From: Bacteroidota bacterium
GTDB lineage: Bacteria > Bacteroidota > Bacteroidia > Flavobacteriales_D > Crocinitomicaceae
Length of the DNA stretch: 18,781 bases
Assembly (NCBI GenBank): GCA_016866415.1
Contig: VGML01000018.1
Location: 1 to 18,781, forward strand
Reading direction: 5' to 3'
The notes beneath the pieces were generated by a model. That model did not search any database, had not been told where the DNA came from, and saw only the letters and a program-made list of their open reading frames with translations. Positions within the stretch are counted from its first letter, which is position 1; each line of letters begins with the position of its first letter. Below are positions 8,624 through 16,910 of this stretch, one piece after another. Both the position numbers and the translations under genes were made by a program.

Positions 8624-9814
8624 ATGGACGAAACACGATTTTTTCGGAACCACTTAGGTCAAACGAATGAGCAGCCATTTTTAATTGAAGTTGAGCGAGC
8701 TGAAAGAATTTACATTTACGACAAAGATGGCAAATCTTATATGGATATGATTTCAGGTGTGGCAGTCAACAACATCGGTCATCGGCATCCAAAAGTGATT
8801 GAAGCAATTCAAAATCAGATGAATAAGCACTTACATGTCATGGTATATGGTGAATTCGTGCAAGATGCTCAAAATGAAATGGCTAAAGAGCTTATTGAAC
8901 TCCTTCCAAAAAAGTTAAATTGCGTTTATACGGTTAACTCGGGCACTGAAGCGATAGAAGCCGCACTTAAATTAGCCAAACGTTACACGGGTAAAACGGA
9001 AATCGTATCATTTCGCGGATCCTATCACGGCAGCACGCATGGCGCAATGAGTGTTTCCGGAAATGAAATCAAAAAACAAGCATTTCGACCCTTGCTTCCA
9101 GATGTGCGTTTTCTTGAGTTCAACAACTGCGAAGTGTTGAATCAAATTTCAGAAAAAACAGCTGGTGTCATAATCGAAACTATACAAGGAGATGCAGGTG
9201 TTCGCATTCCTAAAAAAGACTTTCTCATAGCTTTGAGAAAGCGATGTGATGAGGTTGGCGCTCAACTAATTTTTGATGAAATTCAATGCGGAATGGGTAG
9301 AACAGGTAAAGTTTTCGCATTTGAACATTTTGGAGTTATTCCTGATATTTTGACGCTTGGAAAAGCTTTAGGCGGAGGATTGTCGATTGGAGCTCTTGTT
9401 TCATCGAAAGAAAAAATGCAAATTTTCACCAATAATCCAATGCTTGGTCACATCACAACTTTTGGTGGCCATCCCATAAATTGTGCGGCATCGGCGGCTT
9501 TTTTAAAAGTCCTTAAAACTGAGATAGATTGGAATGAAGTTGAACGATTGGGAGCTCTTTTGGAAAAAATAATTTCTCAAAGCCACGAAATAAATGCCAT
9601 TCGAAGAATTGGGATGATGTTTGCCTTCGATATGGAGTCTTCCGAACGTGTGGCTAAAGTTGTAGAAAAATGCTTGGAAAAAGGATTAATTACTTTTTGG
9701 TTTTTATCACACCCTTATAGTTTCAGACTTTCTCCACCGCTGAATATTTCTGAGGATGAAATCATATTAGCTGGGAAGCTCATTTTGGATGCGATTCTAG
9801 AAACAAACGGTTAA
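8624..9814 (+). CDS. Class III PLP-dependent aminotransferase (acetylornithine/ornithine aminotransferase-like)
   Basis: 396 aa. Fold type I PLP signatures are present: SGTEAIEAALKLA (106-118, phosphate-binding), YHGSTHGAMS (134-143, stacking on the cofactor), FDEIQCGMGRTG (217-228, D218 contacts the pyridine nitrogen) and LGKALGGG (245-252, K247 as Schiff-base lysine). TTFGGHP (278-284) completes the phosphate-binding pocket. The substrate cannot be read from sequence: the pattern fits acetylornithine or ornithine aminotransferases, but Bacteroidota also carry many 'aspartate aminotransferase family' members of unassigned specificity. The start ATG is 3 bp after the phosphatase stop, so the two genes are probably translated from one mRNA. 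No arginine biosynthesis genes are nearby, which weakens an argD assignment. Cytoplasmic, intact. Confidence 0.9.
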   Translation: MDETRFFRNHLGQTNEQPFLIEVERAERIYIYDKDGKSYMDMISGVAVNNIGHRHPKVIEAIQNQMNKHLHVMVYGEFVQDAQNEMAKELIELLPKKLNCVYTVNSGTEAIEAALKLAKRYTGKTEIVSFRGSYHGSTHGAMSVSGNEIKKQAFRPLLPDVRFLEFNNCEVLNQISEKTAGVIIETIQGDAGVRIPKKDFLIALRKRCDEVGAQLIFDEIQCGMGRTGKVFAFEHFGVIPDILTLGKALGGGLSIGALVSSKEKMQIFTNNPMLGHITTFGGHPINCAASAAFLKVLKTEIDWNEVERLGALLEKIISQSHEINAIRRIGMMFAFDMESSERVAKVVEKCLEKGLITFWFLSHPYSFRLSPPLNISEDEIILAGKLILDAILETNG

Positions 9815-9847
9815 TCAATACTGTTACATCAATTTCATTAAATCAAA

Positions 9848-11548
9848 TTAATCTGGAGAAAAGGGATCTGACTGACCTTTTCGGCTTACTTCCACCCCAT
9901 TACTAAACATTTTCTGTACGGCAACTTTTCCATTTCGATTAAAGATTACAAACCATCCATCTTTAAGTCCATCTTTATAATGAATTTCGCTATTTAACTC
10001 TCCTCTGCGACCAAACTCTTTCATGACGCCGTGAAGTTTCCCTTTTTTGTATTGCGTGATATAAGTTGGTATGACACCTCCAGGATAATAATCATACCAA
10101 GTTCCATTTTTAAGACCATTTTTGTATTGCCCTTTTGCTTTTATTTGGTAGTCAACTTTTGAATAAGCTTCGAACTTGCCGTGAGGGACACTCACCGATT
10201 TTTTCATGCCCAAAACGAGTATGTCATTTTGCTTATTTTTTGCTTTAATGACTTTGTATGTGTTAATTTCTTTGAGCGCTCCGTTATTGTAGTAATCGCG
10301 CCATTCTCCAGTCTTTAGATCATCTTTATATTTTCCTTCAAGAATCAATATTTTTTGAGGTGAATAAGAAAACCAGTTTCCATTGAGTTTGCCTTTTTTG
10401 AAAGTTGATTTGTTTTTTAGAACACCATTATCCCAGTAATTTTTCCATTCACCATCCTCTTTGCCATTGAGGTAATCACCTTCCATGAGCAAAGCACCAT
10501 CTTCATACCATGTTTGCCAAAAGCCATCTCGCAAGTCATTTTTATATGACCCTGAACGGTAATCCGTACCATTTTTATAAAAATAGCGCCATTCACCGTG
10601 TTTTTTGCCCTTTAGGAAATTCGCTTTGTAGGAAAGTTCCCCTGAAGAAAAATAATAGTTCCAAGGTCCATGTTGAACACCGTCCTCAAAACTTCCTTCC
10701 ATATCCATCTTTCCTTCTTTGCTTTTCCAAATCCATTTTCCATTTTTAAACCCATTTTTGTAAGTCCCAAAAGTCAATGTATCACCATTTTCGTAAAGCT
10801 CTTGGTATTCTCCATCCAGTGAATCTTTTTTGTAGTTCACTTTTTTTTCTAATATTCCATCGGAAGAGTAAAACACCCAAGTACCATGCTTTTTGCCTTC
10901 AAGAAATTCTCCTCCGACGGAAAGCATTCTCCCTGCTGTATATTCTGAAAAAGGTCCGGTTTTCAACCCTTTTTCAAAAGCGTAGTATTCTTTTGGATTT
11001 CCATTAATGTAAAAGGTTTGAAATGTTCCATTTCCATCAACTATAGTTTGTGTTTGAGCCGAATCATTATCCCAATATTGCATAAGATAGATTGTATCAT
11101 TTACTACTTTTTCGACCTTTTTCATTCTCCCGTCATCATAAAAATACTCCCATTTACCATCTGGACTTCCCATAAAGTAGTTACCAGAAATAATCAATTT
11201 ACCGTCTTTATTCCACTCCTTGTATGTGCTATCAGGAACGTTAAAAACAAAGAATGTAATGCTATTTATCTTTTTATCCGGAAAATAGAGCGTTTGTTTT
11301 CCATGTAAGCGATCTCTGTAAAAATTCGATTCTTCTTCTAAAATCCCCTTGTAAGAATAAAAAAGCCATTTACCATGCTTTTCAGTTGTATTTGGAACAA
11401 TATCACTAGTATAATAGGATCCAACCGCCTGAACTTTTTTGTTCTCAGCGTCCCAAAACAACTTGACTTTAGGAGATAGATTTTCACTAAGTACTTTTTG
11501 ACTATTAAATACAAATGGGAGAAATATAAAGCAGAAAAGGATTTTCAT
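9848..11548 (-). CDS. Secreted protein of about 19 MORN-variant repeats
   Basis: 566 aa with an N-terminal hydrophobic signal (MKILFCFIFLPFVFNSQ). From about residue 57 onward nearly the whole chain is a 23-24 residue repeat of the form [H/D/N/T]GxWxxYxxxGxLxxxGxYxxGxK; I count 19 units. Examples are HGTWVFYSSDGILEKKVNY, HGEWRYFYKNGT and DGEWKNYWDNGVLKNK. This is the MORN_2 type, often labelled 'YwqK family antitoxin' by automatic pipelines; nothing here supports a toxin partner. The repeats fold into a long beta-hairpin ribbon, so a structural or surface-binding role is plausible. No T9SS tail is visible at the C-terminus (it ends SRKGQSDPFSPD), so the protein is probably periplasmic or outer-membrane associated. 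It follows the LysE-like gene by 28 bp on the same strand and is likely in its operon. Confidence 0.85.
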   Translation of the reverse strand: MKILFCFIFLPFVFNSQKVLSENLSPKVKLFWDAENKKVQAVGSYYTSDIVPNTTEKHGKWLFYSYKGILEEESNFYRDRLHGKQTLYFPDKKINSITFFVFNVPDSTYKEWNKDGKLIISGNYFMGSPDGKWEYFYDDGRMKKVEKVVNDTIYLMQYWDNDSAQTQTIVDGNGTFQTFYINGNPKEYYAFEKGLKTGPFSEYTAGRMLSVGGEFLEGKKHGTWVFYSSDGILEKKVNYKKDSLDGEYQELYENGDTLTFGTYKNGFKNGKWIWKSKEGKMDMEGSFEDGVQHGPWNYYFSSGELSYKANFLKGKKHGEWRYFYKNGTDYRSGSYKNDLRDGFWQTWYEDGALLMEGDYLNGKEDGEWKNYWDNGVLKNKSTFKKGKLNGNWFSYSPQKILILEGKYKDDLKTGEWRDYYNNGALKEINTYKVIKAKNKQNDILVLGMKKSVSVPHGKFEAYSKVDYQIKAKGQYKNGLKNGTWYDYYPGGVIPTYITQYKKGKLHGVMKEFGRRGELNSEIHYKDGLKDGWFVIFNRNGKVAVQKMFSNGVEVSRKGQSDPFSPD

Positions 11549-11576
11549 TCTATTAAAATGTTGGATAATTCATGTG

Positions 11577-12239
11577 TTACGTTTTTTGAATTAAATTTTG
11601 TAGAATTAAAAAAACACCGAACAGGCAAAAAACAATTCCAATAACGCGATTTAGCGCAGTAAGTAATTTTTGATTCACTAAAGGCCTTAGTTTTTTTGCT
11701 GCCAAAATCTTTAAAATATCAACCCCAAAGAAAGTAAGAAGCACAATGGAAATAAATAGAAAAACCCAACCAATACCTGATTTGTCTGGCGCAAATTGAT
11801 TAGCGAAAGAGGCAACACTTAACCAATAAAAAATAACCAAGGGATTAGCGAAGTTTAATAGAAATCCCTTAACACCAAGCATAACATAATCCTTTGTCTG
11901 GGTAACAGGCATATTCACAACTTCATTCGTATCTATAACACTATTTTCAGTTAACGCCGGTTTTTTAAAAAAGGTAAATAACCCATAAAGAATAAATATA
12001 GTTCCGCCGATAAAACTAAAAAGTATTTTATTTGATGCGGTATCCAAACCTTTAATTTGCTCCATGAACATCACGGCAATCAAAATATAAAGCAAGTCAC
12101 TTAAAAATACACCCAAGTCAAATGAAATTGCCGCACGAAAACCTTTGGTAATGCTGGTTTCTAACAATATGAAAAATACAGGGCCTATTAAAACACTTAA
12201 TAAGAAACCAATACTAAACGCTTGAATGAAGAACTGCAT
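11577..12239 (-). CDS. LysE-family amino-acid/metabolite exporter
   Basis: 220 aa inner-membrane protein with about six hydrophobic segments (roughly residues 4-26, 38-60, 70-92, 120-145, 150-176, 196-216). The N-terminal FLLSVLIGPVFFILLETS and the central LNFANPLVIFYWLS carry the Gly-Pro and Asn-Pro pairs typical of LysE/RhtB translocators. A charged loop around residues 92-115 (KKPALTENSVIDTNEVV) separates the two halves. Substrate cannot be predicted; family members export basic or neutral amino acids and related metabolites. The ATG at 12239 has an exact TAnnTTTG box 4 nt upstream. The MORN-repeat gene follows 28 bp downstream. Intact. Confidence 0.9.
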   Translation of the reverse strand: MQFFIQAFSIGFLLSVLIGPVFFILLETSITKGFRAAISFDLGVFLSDLLYILIAVMFMEQIKGLDTASNKILFSFIGGTIFILYGLFTFFKKPALTENSVIDTNEVVNMPVTQTKDYVMLGVKGFLLNFANPLVIFYWLSVASFANQFAPDKSGIGWVFLFISIVLLTFFGVDILKILAAKKLRPLVNQKLLTALNRVIGIVFCLFGVFLILQNLIQKT

Positions 12240-12243
12240 TTTA

Positions 12244-12251
12244 CAAATTTA
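12244..12251 (-). promoter_or_regulatory. TAnnTTTG promoter box of the LysE-like gene
   Basis: TAAATTTG on the minus strand ends 4 nt before the ATG at 12239, the fourth such close placement in the window. It sits in the divergent gap 12240-12354. Confidence 0.5.
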
Positions 12252-12328
12252 ACTATTACCCTTAAAGAATTTCCATTGAAATAATGATATTGTCTATATC
12301 TGATTGTTTATAATTCACACAAACTAAT

Positions 12329-12336
12329 TACCTTTA
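12329..12336 (+). promoter_or_regulatory. Possible promoter box of the 119-aa gene
   Basis: TACCTTTA matches TAnnTTTG at all but the last position and lies 18 nt before the ATG at 12355. A TTTA ending at 12310 sits at about the -33 spacing. Weak support. Confidence 0.3.
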
Positions 12337-12354
12337 CACAGAAAATTAGAATTT

Positions 12355-12714
12355 ATGAAAACAGCCATTGCTAACGAACAACTTGACGCAATTATTAAAA
12401 AAGTAGAGAAGAGCGGTCTTGAAGCTCCGAAATTAATTGATGATTTAAAGGCTTTGCGGGAGTTAGCGATTAAGGAACAGGATCCTTTGGTTGTTAAAGT
12501 TCTTAGGTTGACGTATGAGTTCATTTCAGAAAACGAATGTTTTGATGTGGAAGCTCAGTATGAAGAAGATGAAGAAGGAAATGAATATCCAATTGAAATA
12601 GAGGATAAGGAAAATCTACTTTATCTCCTAAATCTTCTTAAAAACGCCGATCACAAAATTAACAGAGAGGAAATCAAGGACTACCGTAGTTCCTTGAAAA
12701 TGGAACTGTATTAA
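12355..12714 (+). CDS. Small acidic helical protein, function unknown
   Basis: 119 aa, not recognised. The first 60 residues (MKTAIANEQLDAIIKKVEK ... LVVKVLRLTYEFI) are predicted mostly helical with heptad-like leucines, and the middle (EAQYEEDEEGNEYPIEIED) is strongly acidic. The last 40 residues again look helical (ENLLYLLNLLKNADHKINREEI). There are no signal peptide, membrane segment or metal motif; one Cys only (in ENECFD). It is probably cytoplasmic. The reading frame uses the same AT-rich codons as its neighbours, has an upstream promoter-like box and is followed about 95 bp later by a terminator hairpin, so it is most likely a real single-gene unit. It is divergent from the LysE-like gene and convergent with the AddB-like gene. 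Confidence 0.75.
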   Translation: MKTAIANEQLDAIIKKVEKSGLEAPKLIDDLKALRELAIKEQDPLVVKVLRLTYEFISENECFDVEAQYEEDEEGNEYPIEIEDKENLLYLLNLLKNADHKINREEIKDYRSSLKMELY

Positions 12715-12809
12715 TTTATTTTTAATTCGAGGCAACTTTTTGAAAAACGTATTCGTCATTAAATTGAACAAAAACGTTTGTTCACTTTGGTTTTATATTA
12801 ACTTGCAGT

Positions 12810-12870
12810 AACCTGAAAAGATTTTTAGCAGCAAAACTTTGTTTCTATTTATCTTTTCAGGTTTTTTTAT
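12810..12870 (+). terminator. Rho-independent terminator after the 119-aa gene
   Basis: A perfect 13-bp inverted repeat (AACCTGAAAAGAT at 12810-12822, ATCTTTTCAGGTT at 12851-12863) with a 28-nt loop is followed by a run of T on the plus strand. The T run overlaps the stop codon of the convergent AddB-like gene at 12867. In the minus direction the stem is preceded by seven A and not followed by a U tract, so it works mainly for the plus strand. The loop is longer than usual. Confidence 0.75.
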
Positions 12871-15665
12871 GCGCAATAACCACAGTATTTCGCATCTGAA
12901 TCATGCTCAAAATGAATGTCTAAATTGTAAATCTCGTTGAGTAATTCTTCGACTAAATCTTTAAAGACATGCGTCATTCCTTCAATCTCTTTTTCGTAAT
13001 TCAAAACAAATAATTTGTCATTTTTCACTAATGACATGATAATCGCTTGATCTGGAAAACAATTGTATTTCTCTTTAAAGAATAGACAATACAATGTGAG
13101 CTGAAGCGCGTGTTTCGTTTTTTTGAAGGATTGTTTCAGGCCTTCTTCCAACAAGTTGAATTTCACATCCTCGTCTTTCACTTTGCCAGACTTGTAATCG
13201 ATAACTCTGTATTTATCTCCCACGCGATCAATTCGGTCAATGTATCCTTTAAATTTGATTTTTTTCACCGCCCCATTCACATTAATTTCCAATTCAGTTT
13301 TCAAGGCGGCTTCAACTTGTTCAATATAAATTTGTTCCGTTGTATTCGCAAGAAACTCTTTCTCTTTAATCAATACATTTTTTGTGATCTCCATTGCCAT
13401 TTCATAGCTCAAAAGGTTTTTCCCATTTTTAAATAACGATTCATCACCACCAAAAAAATCTAAAAATTGATTGTGAAGGATGGATTTATAGTCATTAATC
13501 ATTTCATCAATATGGGAAGTTGAAATTGGAGGAGGAGAAGGAGTGATGTAGTTTCCATCTTCATCGCGCTGAGCAAACGGTTTAAATAATAATTCGAGTG
13601 TTTTGTGAATAAATGAACCAAACGTATTTGATTCAACGCCTTCTTCAACCGATTTTTCCTCGCCAAATTCGACCAAATAACGGTAATAGAAATCTAAAGG
13701 ACACGTCATGTATTTATTGAGCGCTGAAGCAGAAATAGATCGTTCGAAAAAGGAATCGAGTCGTTCAACTATTTCTGGTTTTTTATCCACCACATTCGAA
13801 GGCAATTCCGTAAGTTCAGGAAATGGAACGGTATAAAATTGATTTGAAATTTTTACGTTTCGATTGATTTTAGCTAATTCTAGTTTCAATTGAAGTAGAT
13901 ATCGACTTGCCTCATTGCTTCCTATTTGTTCAGCCGCAGTGGTGTACGTAACCCACAAATTTTTACAATTATGTAGTAAGCGGTAGAAGTGGTGTGCAAA
14001 AATCCCTTGTTTGTCACGTGTAGATGGTAATCCCAAGCCATAGCGTAAATCCATCGGAATGATCGTTCTAACGGGATTTGTTCCGGGTAATTTCCCTTCA
14101 TTGAAACCAAGTATGAAAATTCGTTCAAAGTCCATCAATCGCGTTTCCAAAAGTCCCATGATTTGCAAACCATTCGTTGGATTACCATGAAAGGCCATGT
14201 TTTTTCGATTCCAATGCTGATAGAACAACGATTTGAAACTCCGTAAATTCATTTCTGGAATTCCTTCTTCAATTATTCGTTGAAATTCTAGAAGAGCGTC
14301 ATCAAAAATCAAGACAATATTACGTTCGAATTCAGCTGTTTGATCTAATGATTCTAATAAAAGTGAATTCAATTTTCTAATTTGAGTCATGGCTAATTTC
14401 CAATCGTTCTTCCAATTAGTTGATAACGCTTGCAAAAGGATATCAGCTTTTGGTCCAATTTGTAAGTTATCAACCCGTTGAAATATTTTGTTTTTCCGAA
14501 TGGTTTCTTGCTCGAGTTTGACTAGCTGATTTTTTTCTTTTGCGTCAAGCGCTGAAAGAATTAGTACGTTGTTAATCGATCGCTGCAAATCTTTAAAATA
14601 GAAAGCCTCTGTTTTGAACCTAATTTTATTTTCTTGAATGTCAAAAATCAGTTCTATCCATGATTTAATAGGCGTTTGACTCAAGGGTAAGCCAAGTGTT
14701 ACATTTGCCTTTCCAACACTTGCGGGAATGTTTTTAACCATTGCACCAATTAAAGATTCATCGCTCAAAAGAACCAAGGTTTCATTGACTTCATCAGGTG
14801 ATAGTTTCTCCAATTCTGTTGCGGCAACTTTGACTTGTCCCGTATGTTGAGCGCATTCAACTACTTCTATTTCTAATTTTTTTTGGTTTAAGTCATCCGA
14901 AATGAAAAGTGGATCTTTGATTTCTAGAAAATCGATGTTTTTTCGAAGAAATGCACCAGCCTCGTGAATTGGATTGTCCAAATAGTATTTATCGGCATTG
15001 ATAATGTATTCCGCACGATTTCTGCGTATCAGTTTTTTAATAATAGTTAATTCAGCCAAGGAAAGCGCGTTGAACCCAGCAAATATGAAGAATTGATTTT
15101 CGTTCTTTTCGAAAAGTGGTTCTGGATTTTCTGCCAATTGCCGATAGGCGAGACCAGCGGTTACAAATCCTTTGTCTCTGATTTTAAGGTGAAGGTTATC
15201 ATAATAGCTTGGAATTCGTTCCCAAAATTCCATGAATTTCTTTTGCGATGCAGAAAACTTTTCTTCGTCGATTTTCCAACTTTCAAGTTCCTTTATGGCT
15301 TTTAGATTTTTAAATACTTGGGAATAATCAAGCATGTAACGGTCAATATCATCGAAATCACTCAGGAGCATTGAGCCCCAAGTAGTAAATTCTTCGAACG
15401 TCTCAAAACGACCTTCATCTGTTTCTCGATACATTTCAAAAAGTCGAATTAATAGACGCGTATTATCAATAATTGGTTTGGAGTGTTTTTTAACCCAGCG
15501 ATCAATGGTTATAATCTCAGGAGCGAAAATGGGTTTTCCATATTCCACTAAAAGTGCTTCTGCTAAATATTTGGTTGCTCGTTCGGATGGAAGGATGATC
15601 GTTAACGACCGTAAATCGTAGTTTTTGCTTTTGATATGAGCGGCGAGTTGTTGTAAAAATTTCAT
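12867..15665 (-). CDS. AddB-like PD-(D/E)XK nuclease/inactivated helicase
   Basis: 932 aa. The N-terminus has the helicase-like fold with a degenerate P-loop (LTIILPSERATKYL, 21-34), as in AddB where the ATPase is dead. The middle contains AddB-type ILGFNEGKLPG (518-527) and the C-terminal third is a PD-(D/E)XK nuclease: FIHKTLE (H687), FKGYIDRIDR (D810), VIDYKSGK (D823, K825) and a conserved QLTLYCLFF helix. C655 (YMTCPLDFYYRY), C928 and C931 are the Fe-S cluster cysteines, but the chain ends one residue after C931, before the usual fourth cysteine. In known AddAB, the complex processes double-strand breaks and halts at Chi. The expected AddA (UvrD-like helicase) gene is not in this window. 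Translation likely couples to the upstream AAA gene, whose stop directly abuts this ATG. Confidence 0.9.
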   Translation of the reverse strand: MKFLQQLAAHIKSKNYDLRSLTIILPSERATKYLAEALLVEYGKPIFAPEIITIDRWVKKHSKPIIDNTRLLIRLFEMYRETDEGRFETFEEFTTWGSMLLSDFDDIDRYMLDYSQVFKNLKAIKELESWKIDEEKFSASQKKFMEFWERIPSYYDNLHLKIRDKGFVTAGLAYRQLAENPEPLFEKNENQFFIFAGFNALSLAELTIIKKLIRRNRAEYIINADKYYLDNPIHEAGAFLRKNIDFLEIKDPLFISDDLNQKKLEIEVVECAQHTGQVKVAATELEKLSPDEVNETLVLLSDESLIGAMVKNIPASVGKANVTLGLPLSQTPIKSWIELIFDIQENKIRFKTEAFYFKDLQRSINNVLILSALDAKEKNQLVKLEQETIRKNKIFQRVDNLQIGPKADILLQALSTNWKNDWKLAMTQIRKLNSLLLESLDQTAEFERNIVLIFDDALLEFQRIIEEGIPEMNLRSFKSLFYQHWNRKNMAFHGNPTNGLQIMGLLETRLMDFERIFILGFNEGKLPGTNPVRTIIPMDLRYGLGLPSTRDKQGIFAHHFYRLLHNCKNLWVTYTTAAEQIGSNEASRYLLQLKLELAKINRNVKISNQFYTVPFPELTELPSNVVDKKPEIVERLDSFFERSISASALNKYMTCPLDFYYRYLVEFGEEKSVEEGVESNTFGSFIHKTLELLFKPFAQRDEDGNYITPSPPPISTSHIDEMINDYKSILHNQFLDFFGGDESLFKNGKNLLSYEMAMEITKNVLIKEKEFLANTTEQIYIEQVEAALKTELEINVNGAVKKIKFKGYIDRIDRVGDKYRVIDYKSGKVKDEDVKFNLLEEGLKQSFKKTKHALQLTLYCLFFKEKYNCFPDQAIIMSLVKNDKLFVLNYEKEIEGMTHVFKDLVEELLNEIYNLDIHFEHDSDAKYCGYCA

Positions 15666-16796
15666 TTATTTTTGAGTTAAAAACGTGAGATAAGTAGAAC
15701 GATTAACAGTCTTGAAAATAACATCTGGATAGTAAGATTTAAATAACGGAGCCTCCTTTAGCATCTTTTTCTTTTCCAATGAAAATTTATAGGCATGTTT
15801 AGAATTCTCTTGAATTTCAATGAAATCGAGTTGTTGTCGAGTGTGACTTCGCCAAAAGAAATAGTCACTTTTTTTTCCATTAATTCGATTCCATTTTATG
15901 CGCTCTGAAATCAACCAGTTTTTCCAAAGCAAGTCTTCATCCATTCGCATATTGAGCGGATTGAAATTTCGAATGATTCCGTTTCGAATTCCGTTATCAT
16001 TGAAATAAATTAGATGTGTTTTTTTCAATTCGTATTTCTGTTCTGAATGAAAACTTGGCAATAAAAAGAGCAAATGCGCTTTTTCGAATAATTTCAAATA
16101 ACGTTCAGCCGTTTCGTTGTCAACACCAGCGCGCTCTGCAATTTGGTTGTAAGAAATTGGTTGTCCAATGAGATGTGCCGCTGTTTGCAAAATTCGAATC
16201 ATCGCATCCTTTTTATTTACGCGGTCTTCAGAACCAAGTCTGGTTGATGACAAGATTTGATCGGTGATTTGAATCAAAAGTTTTGAACCATCCAGAGGTA
16301 AATCAGCCAATTGTGCATACGATCCATAAATGAGTCTTTGTTCGATTCGCTGTTCTTCTGTAACCATACCAAATTCCTGAGTCAATTCATAATAGGTCCA
16401 CGCTGGAAAATAAAATTCCAATCCTTCCCATTTCAACGCCTCTTTGAGTTCGTGAACAATCGGTGGCTCGAAAGCGCAACAAAGAATAAAGGTTGATTTG
16501 ACATTTCCCGTTAATATTTCATCCAAAACAAGTTGGAGAGAATCGAACAATTGAGCGTCGCCCAAAATAAAAAACGGTTGTTGATTGAAATACCAGCTCA
16601 ATTCATCGGTGGTTAATGTTTCAAACTTTTTTCTGATTTTATCATTTCGGAAATCGATTGTTTCGTAGTTGAGGTTTAGCTCGGTTAAACTCTTCTCCAC
16701 AAAAGCTAATTTCCCGACTTGAGTAGGGCCAGAAAGTAATAGAATTCGATTGGTTTGTAGTTGACTTTTGAATGAATCTTCAAAAACTCGTTTCAT
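15666..16796 (-). CDS. AAA_14/DUF4143 ATP-binding-type protein with degraded Walker motifs
   Basis: 376 aa. The N-terminal 170 residues have the AAA_14 layout and residues about 200-376 the DUF4143 layout: a winged-helix (ISYNQIAERAGVDNETAERYLKLFEKAHLLF in the 225-260 region) and a nuclease-like end (YFFWRSHTRQQLDFIEI). The Walker A is GPTQVGKL (23-30), with Leu where Thr/Ser should bind Mg. The Walker B is FILGDAQ (76-82), lacking the Asp-Glu pair. In the C-terminal part the usual E-x-K of this family's nuclease-like fold reads YKFSLEK. ATP hydrolysis and nuclease activity therefore look doubtful. The stop is immediately adjacent to the AddB-like start (zero spacing). The gene lies downstream of tRNA-Ser and its repeats on the same strand. 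Function of DUF4143 proteins is not established. Confidence 0.85.
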   Translation of the reverse strand: MKRVFEDSFKSQLQTNRILLLSGPTQVGKLAFVEKSLTELNLNYETIDFRNDKIRKKFETLTTDELSWYFNQQPFFILGDAQLFDSLQLVLDEILTGNVKSTFILCCAFEPPIVHELKEALKWEGLEFYFPAWTYYELTQEFGMVTEEQRIEQRLIYGSYAQLADLPLDGSKLLIQITDQILSSTRLGSEDRVNKKDAMIRILQTAAHLIGQPISYNQIAERAGVDNETAERYLKLFEKAHLLFLLPSFHSEQKYELKKTHLIYFNDNGIRNGIIRNFNPLNMRMDEDLLWKNWLISERIKWNRINGKKSDYFFWRSHTRQQLDFIEIQENSKHAYKFSLEKKKMLKEAPLFKSYYPDVIFKTVNRSTYLTFLTQK

Positions 16797-16800
16797 ATTG

Positions 16801-16818
16801 GCGATGTTTTAATATCGC
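16801..16818 (-). promoter_or_regulatory. Short inverted repeat before the AAA gene
   Basis: GCGAT and ATCGC flank an 8-nt AT-rich loop, ending 4 nt before the ATG at 16796. In mRNA it would form a small hairpin at the translation start. A TAAATTTA one mismatch from the promoter consensus lies just upstream. Tentative. Confidence 0.25.
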
Positions 16819-16910
16819 TAAATTTAATATTTATTCGCGAAAGAAAAGTAAAAAATTAATACAAGGGCACAAACTCATCCCTCAAATCTTTTTAATTGAA
16901 TTCTTTTTGG

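Noticed and set aside
9848..11548. Toxin-antitoxin 'YwqK antitoxin'
   Set aside because: The label comes from MORN-repeat similarity; there is no toxin partner, and the protein is large with a signal peptide.
15666..16796. Defence or abortive-infection pair (ATPase plus nuclease)
   Set aside because: The nuclease is a standard AddB-like repair protein and neighbours are housekeeping or secreted-protein genes; no defence island context.
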